This document shows, piece by piece, positions 1-12,660 of a stretch of 64,000 nt of DNA. Position 1 is the stretch's first letter. Each line of letters starts with the position of its first letter. A program made the position numbers and the translations under genes. Source of the stretch: Sipunculus nudus (lineage: Eukaryota > Annelida > Sipuncula > Golfingiida > Sipunculidae); assembly GCA_026874595.1 (NCBI GenBank), contig CM049313.1, positions 21,655,508 to 21,719,507 on the forward strand, read 5' to 3'. The notes under the pieces are model-generated. The model searched no databases. It was not told where the DNA came from and was given only the letters and a program-made list of their open reading frames with translations.

Positions 1-500
1 TTTTCCGGGTGAGCTGATACCTGTATTTTGCTCAGTATCAGTGATCCAGATAAATTTAGATTATTGTTGCACCCAAACACAAAAATATGTAAAAATTAAT
101 AAGGATAATATTGATATAATGATTTCATAAAACTAAAATTTGACCCTTTTTCGCTTCATGTACATATACACGGGGAAATACGTGGAATATGGGATACCGC
201 AGATAGCTCCATTGTCGAGGATATGTCCGAAACGGCCAAATTTTGCGCCAATAAACTTGTTTACCATGATTTAATTTTTCCTGCAAATGTTATTTTCATC
301 TGACATGCCCGTTAAGTTTTCTTGTGCCTTTCCACTGGAAAATGCACACACATGAATAAATAACTTTATCGGAATGAGTCATCTTTATAACATATCTGGC
401 AGGCGTCATTCTAAGGATTTCTATGTCGATTTATATGCCGAATTGTGTCAACAAAAGTTAAAATCAAACAAGTGGAGTTATATATTTAGAAAAAAAATTA

Positions 501-511
501 AATATATATAT

Positions 512-574
<63 letters not shown>
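501..574. repeat. (TA)n microsatellite
   Basis: Nearly pure TA dinucleotides with a short TACATACA interruption. Confidence 0.98.
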
Positions 575-577
<3 letters not shown>

Positions 578-589
578 GTAAACCAAGTA

Positions 590-1130
590 TGAAAGTTGTT
601 CCGTTTGGACGACTCGGAATAGTCAGCGCCAGTCCCGGTAACCACTGGGCTGGGGGTTTCCCTATATAAAGCCATTCGTCTGAAGCCCCAGTCGTCTCAA
701 CGGGTCCTCGTTTTTCGGGTTTGTCTCAGGGGACTTCGTCTCAGCGGAGCGGAACAATCCTGGAAGCGCGCACCAACACGAGAATGCTTGTCCTTCGGCA
801 TACAGTACCACTGTCTCTGAAGTACTTTACCAAGGTGGCCTCCCTCAGACGTAGACTGTCACTACACTGACGCCATTCCTCAACTGGCAGACAGAATATG
901 GTAGACCAGCCGGTTTGACTGCTGAAACTCACCCCGACGCAACACTCTCGTAGCGCGCAGGCTCCTTCTCAAGATTACTGGGATTCACGCCTAATATGAG
1001 ACTCCTGACGTTACAACTCCTGCTAGACTTCACCGCAAATCAGCACTACTATCCACTACTATGTCCCTAAACAAATTCGCAGACAAGACGTCGCCTAGCA
1101 GACACAGTTACTGTGGAGACCGACATAAGG
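590..1130 (+). promoter_or_regulatory. GC-richer block with TATA box; possible promoter or solo LTR
   Basis: Base composition shifts to near 50% GC in otherwise AT-rich DNA. CTATATAAAG lies at 662-671, followed about 30 bases on by CCCCAGTCGTCTC, a plausible initiator. No open frame of interest follows, and LTR ends were not found. It is either a promoter of an unseen gene, a solo LTR or another repeat. Confidence 0.25.
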
Positions 1131-2796
1131 TTCTCACGATCCTATGCTACATAGATATGAACATCAAAAGATGCATGTGGCGCTTGCTGATTGCTTAACT
1201 GCTTGGCAGTTTACAACAAATAAAATACGTGTTCATCCTAACTGGATTTCTCACATTAATGGCTAATCACTATACTTCGTAAAATTAATAAAATCTGGTC
1301 ATAGTCCTCATACCTAAATATACAAAGTCACAGTCCTCTAGTGACAATATGATGTGCATAATATGGAATGTTCGTTTACGTGTATATGTGTGCTGTAAAA
1401 GCCTGAGCTCATCGTTGTCTACGTTGTCTTCCCGACAATTTGTGGCGCATACAATCAGTTCTGAATATATGTTAATTATATTGACGATCCTATATTGAAC
1501 CTCGAATCATATTAATGTACATGCAGAAACATAAACATAACAACCATGTCAGACAGTACACTAGGTCAATATAGCATTATAGGAAAGAAGAGCGCCGTTT
1601 TCCCGAATGCTGAATTTCCAAAATTCGTTTTTCCGAAACTTAAAATCGGGAATCGAAAATTTATCTGTGTTAACGAAATATTTTCCAAGCATGTTAATAC
1701 CTCATTTATTTTGTAATTACAACACACCAGGGCCTGCGACCAGGTGTTTAAGACCAATGGTGACCATAATTAATTAGTTCTGGTAATTAGTAATCTAGTA
1801 ATTAAAGTTTTCGCGGGGCAAAGGTGTGAAAACCTCAGCTTGTCCATCAACGCTAGGTTCCGCACATGTGTGTTATCGTCTGTACTCAAGCAAGAATAGC
1901 TCGTCGGCTTGGGCTAGGATGTCAGACTAAATAATTGAGCAGCTTACTCATATGAACATTGGTAAAGTATCTTTCATACAACGCTTGTGCTCGAACAGGT
2001 TTAGGTGCTGGCTATACAAATGAGCAGTTCATTCCCAAGAGCAATTGTCTCATCTTTCTTAAACTCGCTATTTTTCAGCTTTTTCATCATATTACTTTCA
2101 CTGTCAAGAAGAACACTACTCAAACAGGATCGTTTTGCTGTCACTTGCTGTCATATATGGAGTCAAGAAAGAGAAAACCGACGGCTTTATGCTTTGATGA
2201 CAAGCTGACAATCCCTGAGCGGCTCTACCGTGGTGACAAACGTGCTATCTCCAGATATTAAAAAAGCAGAGAGAACATTCTTATAAAACAAAGTCAGTAA
2301 GTTAAATATGCGACGTCGGCTAAGGTATTCAATAAGTTTAAACCTACGTTAGAGCTGAACATTATATATTATCCATTTTAATAAGTAGGCTCAACGATCA
2401 TTCAAAAACTTTTATTCCCTTGCCTTTCACTCGTTGTGCGTGTGCCGCTTTGGCACCGCCTATAAGGGCAGTTAAAGTAATTAACCAAGCTTCATCAATT
2501 TCGGTGTCATTTGACCTTTCCCTCCGGTGAATTTGTGAAAATTTAGCTCTGCAATAAAACCAATCTTTCTATGTCATTTACGTAAATCGAAAAGAAACAC
2601 GATGTTCCCTCAGTAAAATGGCGTTAGATTTATCATTAACTGCCGTACGAACTCGCCGCTTACATGTCATGTAACAAATACTTAATTAAATTTCCTTCCA
2701 TATTTAAAGCGATCTAAAATTGCCCTTCTAATAATACACATGTCCGGTAAACTGACATTTCTGCCCTAGAACCAGCCATCTCAATAATCCGACATC
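1131..2796. other. AT-rich intergenic sequence
   Basis: No gene, repeat family or RNA was recognised. Short open frames have no domain or splice context. Confidence 0.6.
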
Positions 2797-2824
2797 CTCA
2801 CACACACACACACACACACACCCT

Positions 2825-2900
<76 letters not shown>
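2797..2900. repeat. Compound (CA)n-(TA)n microsatellite
   Basis: Two CA runs separated by CCCT, then a TA run ending at the foldback element that starts at 2901. Confidence 0.98.
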
Positions 2901-2903
<3 letters not shown>

Positions 2904-2988
2904 TCGAACATGTCTTATGCGACCACCCAAGGGACTGGACACAAGTAATCGTAACAGACGGGTGGTCGTATTAGACAGGTTCTGAACA
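2901..2988. mobile_element. Palindromic foldback element with CAGT-type ends
   Basis: CAGTCGAACATGTCTTATGC and the following GACCACCC pair with the reverse complement of the end, GTTCAGAACCTGTCTAATAC then GACCACCC. The arms are about 28 bases with a 30-base centre. It abuts the end of a (TA)n array, as expected for an element with a TA target. I recall such CAGT..AACCTGTCTTA repeats as widespread in marine invertebrates, possibly pogo/Tigger relatives. Confidence 0.6.
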
Positions 2989-5900
2989 TTTAGGAAATTC
3001 ACAAATTTAGAAGACATGTATGAAGGAAGTATGCATATTAGTAGGCCTGCCATGTTTACACGTATAAACGACTCCGTTTCGATTAATTTCTGTCAACGTT
3101 TACAGAACGGCAGACCATTCACACGAAAGGCAATGGTACAAGGTCAGTCTGCTTTACATCGTCGTTAAATCAATAATACCGATATATCAGAAAATATTAT
3201 TCAACGACGCGGAAACCAATCGCTTATTTAGTTGGACTTTTGTTTGAAAATTTAATTACGGTTTTATTATTATAAACGAGAATCTTAGCTTTTGTTTTTT
3301 AATTATACAGGGTTTTTTTTTACATAAGTTGCACTACGGCGTGCCGCCGGCATATTGAATTTGACATTGCCCTTGTGAATATGCTCTCATTATTTACCGC
3401 CGTTGTAACCCCCGAAAATGAATGTTCACCATGTGTTGCCACCAAATTTGCATTAAACCTTTTGTTGATTGACCATCAAATGCCGATTTAATCGGCGCTT
3501 TTACTCCGACGAGCGCATGAGCACTGACGTTCAAAGCCAGGAAGCAGCTGCTTATATCTCTAGTGGAACATTTTTAATAACTATGCGCTATCTATAAAAC
3601 CCCGCGTTATTAAAAAAAAACTGCGTTGTCAGCTACAAATCCACAAATGATCGACTCAAAATTGTTTGCTTACGTCACCTAATTCTAACATGACTTGCTT
3701 CACGGGAACATCATCGATTATCCAATCTACCAGTAAAACAACCAGCCGTGCAAGGGACCGCAACTTCACGCATGGTCAATCATCCGACCGGTCAGCGCTG
3801 GTCAGTGAGCAGCTCAATCACTGCCCGCATTAGGCAGGTCAATGTGTCACTTTGTTCGGGAAAAAACTGCCCGTAATCCGTAATAGCCAGGTGTTCGTAT
3901 TTCACAGATATCTATCAAATACTTATAGAATTCGGTTCACGTCTGTTCGCAATGTTTTCTAAAACCGCGTTGAGTACAAAAGTGTGCCTTGCATCATTTT
4001 AAAGGTTATTGTGCCCGCAGTGACATATAGGCGATATGAGAATAATTAATTTTTAATGTTCATATAATTTTGAGGGATTTTTCCGTCTTTATTGACTTGC
4101 ACAGAGGTAATACAGAGCACAGCCGAACTGCCTTCGGCGATGACCGGAACGTATGCATCGTGGTCTTTCAACCTCAAACACTACTATTGTTCATTTGAAT
4201 AATGCTTGCTTCAGTGAGGGATTTGAGCCTGTCGGGCCCTTCATTTGAACGAGGCTGTCACCCTCGTGCGTGGTCAGTAAAAGAGAAAAAAACACATGTT
4301 TCCCGATTGATGAAATGGAGAGTTCAACCCAGGAAGGATAATGAAAAAACCTAATTCAAGGTGCCAATTTTACGAACAGGCGTGGGGTGGGAAGAGGTGG
4401 GATGGACTGGTGTCTTGGGTTTCAGGCCTAAAAATTTGTCTGATACGATGCGGTTGAAAATGAATACGGGCCCTCTGCATGGAGTCCCGTTGGGTCCGCT
4501 TCTGCTTCTTACAAGGTATGCATATTTCTGTTTCTTTCTTCAGGAACAGTTTTCTTGCGATGTACATTTAATAAATCTTTCATGTGTTCCTCACATCAAC
4601 CTAATCTTTATACGTCCAACTATAATCCAGTCAAATATCATCGAAAACCTGAATGCCCCCGTGTCTCATTCCGGTTCGCAATGTAAACACCATCACTGAC
4701 CGGGTCTTCAAGGTAAACAAACCGGGGTATAAATCTGTTGCCACGAGGACAGCCCCACAAAATAAATGTTAAAAATATTGGAGCGACTGAAGGATCACTC
4801 ACCCACCGGGTTATGAGTTTATACGGACGGACGGTACGATGTTTAGGATTCATGTAATTTAAAAGTAAGTGGCAAAATTAAGATAGAAGCAGCTGGACAT
4901 AGAAACGTTTTCTGTTCACAGAAGTGTTGTGCCTCAGAGAGGTGCGCGAGTTATTCTGCAGTCGTGCCAAAATGTTTATACATATCTTATGGAGACAGTT
5001 TCCCACTGAAAACATATATATTCTGTTAACTTTTAGAATAAAAAAATAAGCCAACATTTCACATCTCAGTTAATAAATCTCCCCAACCCCGGTAATAGTG
5101 AATAATATAACGGAATTACGAAAGGACTGATATCGAGTGGTCGTAATAGCAAGTTGCCCGTATTTCACAAGTGGTCGTTCAGACAGTTTTGACTGGCAAT
5201 ATTCGTAGTGCTCCACACGCTTACAATACATCATGGCTTCTTTGTTTATGTTCAATGCTTTTTATTTGATAGTATTTTCATTTTCTAGTTGTTCATATCA
5301 ATCAAACTGTACATAGTAGAAGCATCGAAACACTGAAATATCGACAATTGAGTTACATGTTGGCGAATATATGCCTAGTATAAGACATGTTTGTGCAAGC
5401 AGGTTAACGTGCAATGACTTTAACAGTTATACGTTTTCCTAAAAAGAAATATATAGATATATGTATATATAAGGGAAAGTCGCTGTATAAAATATGGAAG
5501 AGTCGTATGGGCTGCCTCCAGTGACTTTGTAAATATATATATATATACTAGTATATAGGCGCTAGTATTTATAAGAGGTGCGGACCGAAGAGGCCACTCA
5601 CTGATAATCCGGTCTCGGTCCGGTCCAGCTATAGGCCATCTTGTACTGAGGGTGGACATGTCAAAGATCAATTAAAGAATATTCATTCGAAATTACAAAT
5701 AATAATAAAATTATATAAGATAACAATTAAAGAATATTCCAGTTCGCACAAATAATTATAATAATAATAATAAGAAGAAAAATGAATAAATAATAATAAT
5801 AGTTATTATTATTATAAATGGCAAATAAATAGATAAAACCAGCTGACACTAACATATAAACCTTGAAATACCGTATAAACTAAATATAAAATCTTGTTCG

Positions 5901-7385
5901 AAAAAAAATGTAGCCAGTGCCTCTAGCACATTTATTGTGGTTAACGAGACTTTTCTTAGAAACTACCTACAGGCACAAGCACATTGTTCAAAACAAGGGA
6001 TGCAAATAGAAACCGATCACATGAAAGAAATTTTCAAATACCACGAATCATTCAATTTCAGAAGGGGCCTTTTTGAACAGGATCATTGTGTTAGCATTCC
6101 GCGGTCCGATCAAGCCTAATTTTGTGGACCGGACCGGTACAAGCGGCCCCGTCCGCACCTCCAACACTATTGATGTTTCCTACTAATGGTGTAACATAAA
6201 ATGTTATTCCTTACACTGATTGACGTAACAGAGTCCAATCAGTCCATAGCTCAGTGCCAAGTCTCATCACGTAAAAAGCGACAATCAGGGAACCATAAAT
6301 TAGTTATATACATTTTCGGCAGATGGCGGCACCCGTCCGAATCAATTCGACACGTTTCGTATAGTAGATAAACAATTTGGGCTGTTTGCTCCACATCAGG
6401 AATATATATAAATACAATTAACCGATTGGACTGTAATGTTAAATTAAATTATATATTTGACCCTAACTCTGAATAAAATTTTACATTAAAAAAATGGGTT
6501 TTCCGCTAATACCTGTTTGTAATAACGAAACTACATGTAGGGTCATACAGTGAAATCGCATAATTGCATGCACATTGAAGTTATCTTAATTGTATGTACT
6601 TTTATTTAATTTACAGTGTATTTACTAGGCTGAGCACAGTAATATGCCAGCATATTCAGAGAAATTATTTACAGCAATGATTATAATAATTTTCGTAACA
6701 TTGACCCGGATGTTATATCTTAAAATAACGTGTATTCATTTTATGCATGCAAAATTATGACAGGTCTTGCACCGGAAATCTTTAATATGTGTTAGACATA
6801 GATGATTATTTTCTTGAATTGATCTAATCTGAAATAAAAACTTACCTTGAATATTATCAGTTCAGTTGATCGCTTCCAAGTGGCATAACAGAGCACTGGG
6901 ATGTCCAAGATGATGCGAAAGGTCAGCTTAATATATTTATTTCCTGGCACCAAAATCATTACTTTCCTAAATGTTACATAAGAAAAAACCTATAGATACT
7001 TTTCGAATAGGTCTTATTTTAAACTAAAATGCGCCTGTTTAATAAAATTATTGCTTTTGGAAATCAATTAGATGAACTACAAAAATGCTGTTTTTTTTTC
7101 TTTTATCGAACCCGTATCCAAATGGTGCAAATTTAACTCCTCCTTGCCTTCAGTTGAAATCTATACTGCATCACAAGTGAATCTTTGTACTATCATGGGT
7201 CAGATTGTCACTGCTTTGTTTGATTTTCATGTATACCGGCTAACTGTCTCTCGGTTTCAAGTGCCACCTGGAGAAAAGTGTATGCTTACAAGGTTTGCGA
7301 TAAGAATAATGTTTGTCTACACAAAGAAGTCTTCAGTATCATCATCATCATCTCATACTCATCATCCTCTCTCTCTCCCTCTCTC
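2989..7385. other. Intergenic sequence with possible foldback remnants
   Basis: Mostly unremarkable. Near 3860-3910 and 5135-5185 the words CGTAATAGC and TCGTATTTCAC or CCGTATTTCAC recur with CTGCCCG or GTTGCCCG, which may be remnants of one foldback family. No gene was seen. Confidence 0.45.
5750..5830. repeat. (AAT)n-type low-complexity tract
   Basis: Imperfect AATAATAAT triplets with GAA and TTA interruptions. Confidence 0.9.
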
Positions 7386-7441
7386 TATAATATATATATA
7401 TATATATATAATTTTAAATATATATATATATATATATAAAT
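7386..7441. repeat. (TA)n microsatellite, interrupted
   Basis: Two TA runs split by ATTTTAAA. A CT-rich stretch precedes them. Confidence 0.95.
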
Positions 7442-7580
7442 ATAATAAATGGTATAGCCGGGTTAGTCTGTATTCAAAGTGTAGGTAAAGAGAAGCTTTT
7501 TCGATAGACTGATTTGTTTATTAACACACAATAGTTAATCTCTCGAAAAGGCGTCACTCTCTCTCTTTACCTATATATAT

Positions 7581-7720
7581 ACAGTTCAACCTAGTCTTGC
7601 GGACATTTGGCTCTTACGGACACAATATATAAGTCTCTTCAATTTTTCCTATATGTAATAGATAGGTTAAACCTCTATTGGGCGGAAACCTGCTTAATGC
7701 GGACTACGAACAGCTGATGC
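7581..7720. mobile_element. CAGT-type foldback relic
   Basis: CAGTTCAACCTAGTCTTGCGG follows a short TATATATA run. A second arm-like piece (AGGTTAAACCTCTATTGGGC, then AAACCTGCTTAATGCGGAC) follows. It is related to the element at 2901-2988 but decayed, and the ends are uncertain. Confidence 0.4.
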
Positions 7721-8307
7721 TGGATTCAGCCAGTGTTTTCATGGTAAATCAACCTGACAAATACAGACACTCGATCAGCAGGTCGAGTCTCCTCCGGCGA
7801 GGACCGCCCAATTCTTTGGTCTGTTGTCGGCGACAAAATCAAAGACCACGAGTCCTTTCCTGTCAGAACATTCATGGCTTATTTCACTTTGCGTATGTCA
7901 CGGTTTGATGTGCTCACACTTTTTACTAAATGCAGGCCTGGAGGGCCCAGTGACCGATTAACGCAGCAATTTTTTTTCACATTAACGATATCGAGGTCAG
8001 GGCTTCCCGCATCAGTGATTGTTAATTAATTAATGCAATCAAGCCTTTGTTTGTGCGTAGCCCGGAATTAATGAAATAGTTATAGTCTTGGCAAAGAAAA
8101 ATGATGATCCGTGTCAAATAAAGCCAAGTATGACAAGTAATGTAATCTCTATGGATATTCATTCTAAGTTTGTCACATTTTCATTATACTGTATATATGA
8201 TTTATACATATATGTGATTTTGTAATAAAAGATGTTGTAATAAAAGTCCTGTTTTCCAGTTCAGATTTTTTCTTTTATTATTAACTTTTATATATTTAGA
8301 ATAACAC

Positions 8308-8322
8308 CCACACACACATACA

Positions 8323-8365
<43 letters not shown>
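8308..8365. repeat. (CA)n-(TA)n microsatellite
   Basis: Short CACACA followed by a TA run of about 37 bases. Confidence 0.95.
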
Positions 8366-8369
<4 letters not shown>

Positions 8370-8422
8370 ATTCATGGTTATCAAAACTTTTTCTTTATGT
8401 TTTCTTCATGACATTTAATTAC

Positions 8423-8509
8423 AAACCTGCCTATTAAGGACACGTAGCTATTAAGGACAAAATATGTCAGTCTCTTGACTGTCCGGATTAGAAAGGTTTT
8501 ACTGTATAT
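8423..8509. mobile_element. CAGT-type foldback relic
   Basis: The left arm AAACCTGCCTATTAAGGACA pairs imperfectly with the right end, whose reverse complement is CAGTAAAACCTTTCTAATCC then GGACA. It is followed directly by TATATACATATA. Confidence 0.5.
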
Positions 8510-8603
8510 ACATATATGCCGACACACCAGTCTTAATTCACACCCATACCTCGAAATAACTCAATAGTTAGAAAGATATCCCAAGATCACTGTCATGAAA
8601 CTG

Positions 8604-9063
8604 TTTTATTCACTCAAAGGTAAATAATATAAGTTGTTATTGAGTATATGGAACAGCTGAACAATGATATAAGTGAGTATAAACAATCAAGAAACGTTGA
8701 AGCTGCAAACAGATAATATTTACAAATCAGTATGAAATAAAGAACATATTTTCCCCTGATAACCTGGTGATAGTAAAGTAAGATAATTGAGTAACTATTA
8801 CTTTCCCAGAATCGATGTCTGCACAAGGTACATTTTCAGGTGTAAAGGTGATATCAAGTGTCGTAAAGACTCAGACCCTCCCAGCACAGGAGACACATAA
8901 AATGAACACGAACCACTCTATACTAAAAATACCTGCTACTCTGTAACAAGCCATAAAAAAAACAAGTCCTTTGGTCAACAATCCCTACTTTTGAAGTAGT
9001 TTAAAGAATAGCCTAAGATTTGTTTGGACAACTTGAAGAAATCTCACTGATGTATATTTTATT
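8604..9063 (-). promoter_or_regulatory. Candidate polyadenylation signals for the GT15 gene
   Basis: Downstream of the GT15 stop on the minus strand, the first clear AATAAA hexamers that I found lie near 9057 and 8605. They imply a 3' UTR of about 1.25-1.7 kb. The intervening 9.1-10.3 kb is AT-rich and contains no other recognisable gene. This is weak positional evidence only, since AATAAA is frequent in AT-rich DNA. Confidence 0.25.
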
Positions 9064-10304
9064 TCATCTTCCATTCACGCATCTCATTTTTTTTCACAAA
9101 CATAAATGACCAAGGTGTTACACGAGTAAAATGAACATTTACAATACATGAATATCTTTACCAAATAGCATTGTTGACAAGGAGGTTTCACTCCCCCCCC
9201 CCCATCCCGTCCCGAACCAACTGACATATTTTACAAGCCTCAGTAATAGAAATCTCTCATATTTGTATTTCCTTACATTACAATAAATCGGACTTAAACA
9301 TATGAAACCAACACCATCTTTAAAACATACTATTATCACATAAATAAATAACAACTAATCAAATGTTATTTAACTGATTTAAGGGATATATCATTGCCCG
9401 AAACCTAACAAGTAAATTAAACTTTGTTGAAAAGTTTCATTTCAGTGAAACGCTCATGCTTAGCTTATAATGTACATTTAACATTCTACATAAGCGTTTG
9501 AATGTTCTACGAACACCCCAGCCCTTCTTCTTTAACAAACTTCGACCCATCCTTGATAAATAAATAATATACAAACACTATTAATTACATGTACATACTA
9601 TATGAATATATGAACAATGTTTCTGCTCTATCACAACGTCCGCATAAAAAGGGGGAAACATTTTGGGAAATCTCGTAAATTCTTGTGTTAAAAATGTTCG
9701 TGACTTCAAAGAGTAAAATTGTGGATCTGCTCTGTATTTATAGATAACTGTTACATTCATATAATATTTACTACAATGTACGAATTCAACTATTCGTATG
9801 AACTGTATAAATGAACAATTATATCATTTTAGCTCCTCTGTCGGTCCTATTAATGACCATAAGACAACAAATATAATATATAGTCTAAATATCTGACCGG
9901 TTGTACTTAGCTGATTAGAGTACCAGATTTGACCACTAAATTGCTTTTCCGTCAAAGTAATAAGAAATAAACTAGTGACAAAAAATCATTAAACAAATAT
10001 CACTATATAGTACACACAAAGACAAACAGATATGCTCAAGGGAAAACAGATATAGCAAAGGTAAAAATAAAATTAAAACACACATTGTATGGACATATTA
10101 GACATAAATATACAGAAAAAAGCCCAAAGAATATCATATGTGTTCGATTCTCATTCGAAGTGATTGGACATTTCTGTGTATTCAATATAGTCTATCTATA
10201 GATAAGCAGCCTTTCTATAGAACGAAATAGATCAATCAAATGTTATCATGTAGAAATTTATAACTTTTATAAAAACAGGAGATTGATGGATAATTAAACG
10301 ATTA

Positions 10305-11327
10305 TCAGAAAACTGATGCTGGGCATATATATGTTGTGCTGTTCATTGGGATTTTAGAAACGGGACGTCTTGAGATTCCTTGATGTTCATATCCTATGTC
10401 TTCAAATAAGTGGACATTATTTTTACGTACAAACATTGTTACTGCTATTGTTTTTATAGGGGCGTCACCCCATCTGTGGTAATATATGCCCCCGTTTTTA
10501 TCAATTTCATCAATATAGTCTTTATATTTTTTTTTAATCCAAATGCTAAACTTAGAAATTTCAAAATTATTGTAATATATTTGGTTCTTTGGCCAAGAAT
10601 GGAAAAAAGTTGGATTTATATTATTCTTTTTCATGTGCATTTTAGCTGCATTCCACAATCCAAGAACGCAGTCTGGCCGGTCTCTATTAACGATCCTGTA
10701 TCCATACTGTATGCCATGCGAACGCATAAACTTAAAAACGTCATAAGTAATGGGGCCAAGTAGTAGGGAATCGTCATCCAACCGCCAGTAATACTCCAAA
10801 TGCTGCATGATGGGCATTTCGTAAATTATTTTCGAATGAAACCGGCACATATGTTTGTAGCCATCCTTAGCTTTGCAAGTGGACGATGGCCAAGATGATT
10901 TTGGCGGAAGGAAGGATGGTGTGTTAAATTCGATTTCTTGAAAGTATATATCTGATTTTGATATATTTCTTATTAATGGGATTAAATCCCTTAAATCAGT
11001 TTCATGGAAGATTATGATCGGGTAGTTGAAACAATCATTGAAGTTGGCGTCTATACGTTCGAGTGTCTTCCGAAGCTTCTGAATTCTTTCAGCTTGGGTT
11101 AGAATGTAAATAGCTGCTCTTGGTTTTCCACCTGGCCACGTATGAAAGGTCCGAAGAAATCGTTCATGCTCTGAGTTATTTACACCACCAGAGGGGAAAT
11201 TCCCTGAGGATATCCAATTCCATCCCAGGTGTATACAGAATGAACATGTAATGATGATAAAGATGATCCTTACAGGTTTTCGCGCACATATTCCTTTAAG
11301 GTACATTTTGAGGTTTTGCTTGTACAT
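10305..11327 (-). CDS. Family GT15 glycosyltransferase (Kre2/Mnt1-like), type II Golgi membrane protein
   Basis: Uninterrupted 340-codon frame ending in TGA. A short basic N-terminus is followed by one hydrophobic segment (about residues 20-37), the signal-anchor layout of Golgi glycosyltransferases. The luminal part follows the fungal Kre2/Mnt1 order: YYWR at 179-182, then DYD/TYDVF-like and YGYR segments, NNFE at 253-256, GG.YY.RWGDAP around 279-290, and a terminal DIGYEHQG at 310-317. In the yeast enzymes the Glu of NFE is the proposed catalytic residue and is kept here. The acidic metal/donor site reads DDDS (184-187) where fungal members read EPD or EPN. N-glycosylation sequons lie at Asn50, Asn121 and Asn329. 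By family it should transfer mannose from GDP-mannose in alpha-1,2 linkage, but the animal substrate is unknown. The length is near that of a compact fungal member. The ATG at 11327 precedes the anchor and lies 11 bases after a good splice acceptor. Confidence 0.88.
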   Translation of the reverse strand: MYKQNLKMYLKGICARKPVRIIFIIITCSFCIHLGWNWISSGNFPSGGVNNSEHERFLRTFHTWPGGKPRAAIYILTQAERIQKLRKTLERIDANFNDCFNYPIIIFHETDLRDLIPLIRNISKSDIYFQEIEFNTPSFLPPKSSWPSSTCKAKDGYKHMCRFHSKIIYEMPIMQHLEYYWRLDDDSLLLGPITYDVFKFMRSHGIQYGYRIVNRDRPDCVLGLWNAAKMHMKKNNINPTFFHSWPKNQIYYNNFEISKFSIWIKKKYKDYIDEIDKNGGIYYHRWGDAPIKTIAVTMFVRKNNVHLFEDIGYEHQGISRRPVSKIPMNSTTYICPASVF

Positions 11328-11338
11328 TCGGCGCGGCT

Positions 11339-11352
11339 CTGAAAATAGAAGG
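11339..11352 (-). promoter_or_regulatory. Splice acceptor just upstream of the GT15 start codon
   Basis: Read on the minus strand, a pyrimidine-rich stretch ends in TTTTCAG, with the intron boundary at 11339. This leaves 11 exon bases before the ATG. It implies at least one upstream non-coding exon and a coding region carried in one exon. The upstream exon and promoter were not located. No RNA evidence is available. Confidence 0.5.
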
Positions 11353-11359
11353 ATAACAA

Positions 11360-12389
11360 GCGTTACCTAAAATATCAATTCACATTATATTATTTAAGAG
11401 GATGTTAATTTATAAAATATAAATAAGTCTGTTACATAAACTTAACAAATTTCTCCAAAAGAAGTTTCCGCTTAAAGTATATTATGCGTCTGTCCAGCTA
11501 TCTATTGGCTGCCCAAGCACTTTCTTTGCAGGTATTCAGCTAATCCATGTTAGGCGGCGAGGATTATCACAAAGAACTATGACCCGGTTACGAAGTAGTA
11601 TGGATTAATCAAAAAGATTGATTTTATGACATTTTACCTTTGTCTGTCTTAATTTATATATGCAAACTAGTTTAGCCCCTTACCATTGATAAGCTTGCTA
11701 TGGCTAAAGACACCCAATATGTATTCGACACGATCAACCCATGACAATAATTGTATCCTTCCAACACTTTGCATCGAATCTCATTTCGATGAGACAGTGA
11801 CAGTGCCCTTTGGAGTGGCCTTCGCCTCAAAGTGAGCCCAAAATTTGCAGGTTTTTAAAGAATCATCGCGTTCATACTTCATCAGTCTTGCCTGGATATC
11901 TTAGCTTCTTGTACTATAAAAAATCATTTTATTTAGCAGAGTCGTTTGCATGTTGTTATCTTATAGCTCACAGTTCACCGACGTGTATCTGATAATCTAA
12001 TTATTTAATAGTATAATCTCTCATTTTGTATAATTCATACATTTGGAATATTTCATTTACAATTGTATTGTAACTTTCTTGTATATATAATTGTCATGAT
12101 GGTCATAATTTTCTTGTATTTTATACCTGGAACAGGGCCCTTCTTACAACAAGTGTTCCTCTGGTGCAGGCTACCCTATAGAATGTTGTAATGAATAAAT
12201 ATAAAAAAAAAATGTTTACCGTGAGCTTGACCCAGTAGTCGAGAAATTAGGTTTTTAGGAATTTTGTAATTTTAAGAGAGACGGCTATTGTGTGTCTGTA
12301 ATCGGCTCTAGTTTTTTTTTAATACAGGTTTTATTATTATCGGTACTATGTACATCTGCGGAATTCCGGTTTCTGACAACATAATAGGG
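11360..12389. other. Region upstream of the GT15 gene
   Basis: It should contain the GT15 first intron and possibly the first exon and promoter. I could not identify a donor site or promoter with confidence. Confidence 0.4.
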
Positions 12390-12660
12390 CGATATCACGC
12401 TATATACAACCCCTTCTCCCCCTCATATTCACCGGGTCCTGAATATGTTATGGTCCGCGTAGCCCGGAGTCATAACACACAGACACAACTTTATCCGCAT
12501 TTGTTTGGGAGTCAAACACGAATGTGAGACACAGTCTTCCATTAAGCCTACAGAGCTATAACCTTAGGGGTGGCTCGGCGGCCGAGCTTCGAACTCACGA
12601 TGTTCAATGTTTAAGCATGTGTTCTTCAGGTAGACAAAACAGGCTTTCAAACCACAGAGA
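12390..12660 (-). mobile_element. Possible tRNA-derived SINE relic
   Basis: On the minus strand CATCGTGAGTTCGAAGCTCG, near 12598-12579, resembles the T-arm and B-box of tRNA-derived SINEs. It is preceded by a weak A-box region and followed by a GC-richer body to about 12390. Boundaries and tail are not identifiable. Confidence 0.35.

Noticed and set aside
374-675. Frames encoding (IY)n peptides on both strands, also at 2781-3053, 8202-8384, 48737-49090, 49733-49930, 57577-57874 and 60010-60366
   Set aside because: Translations of (TA)n, (CA)n and (ATT)n arrays. Not genes.
10410-10763. 117-codon plus-strand open frame
   Set aside because: Antisense of the GT15 gene, with no motif of its own.
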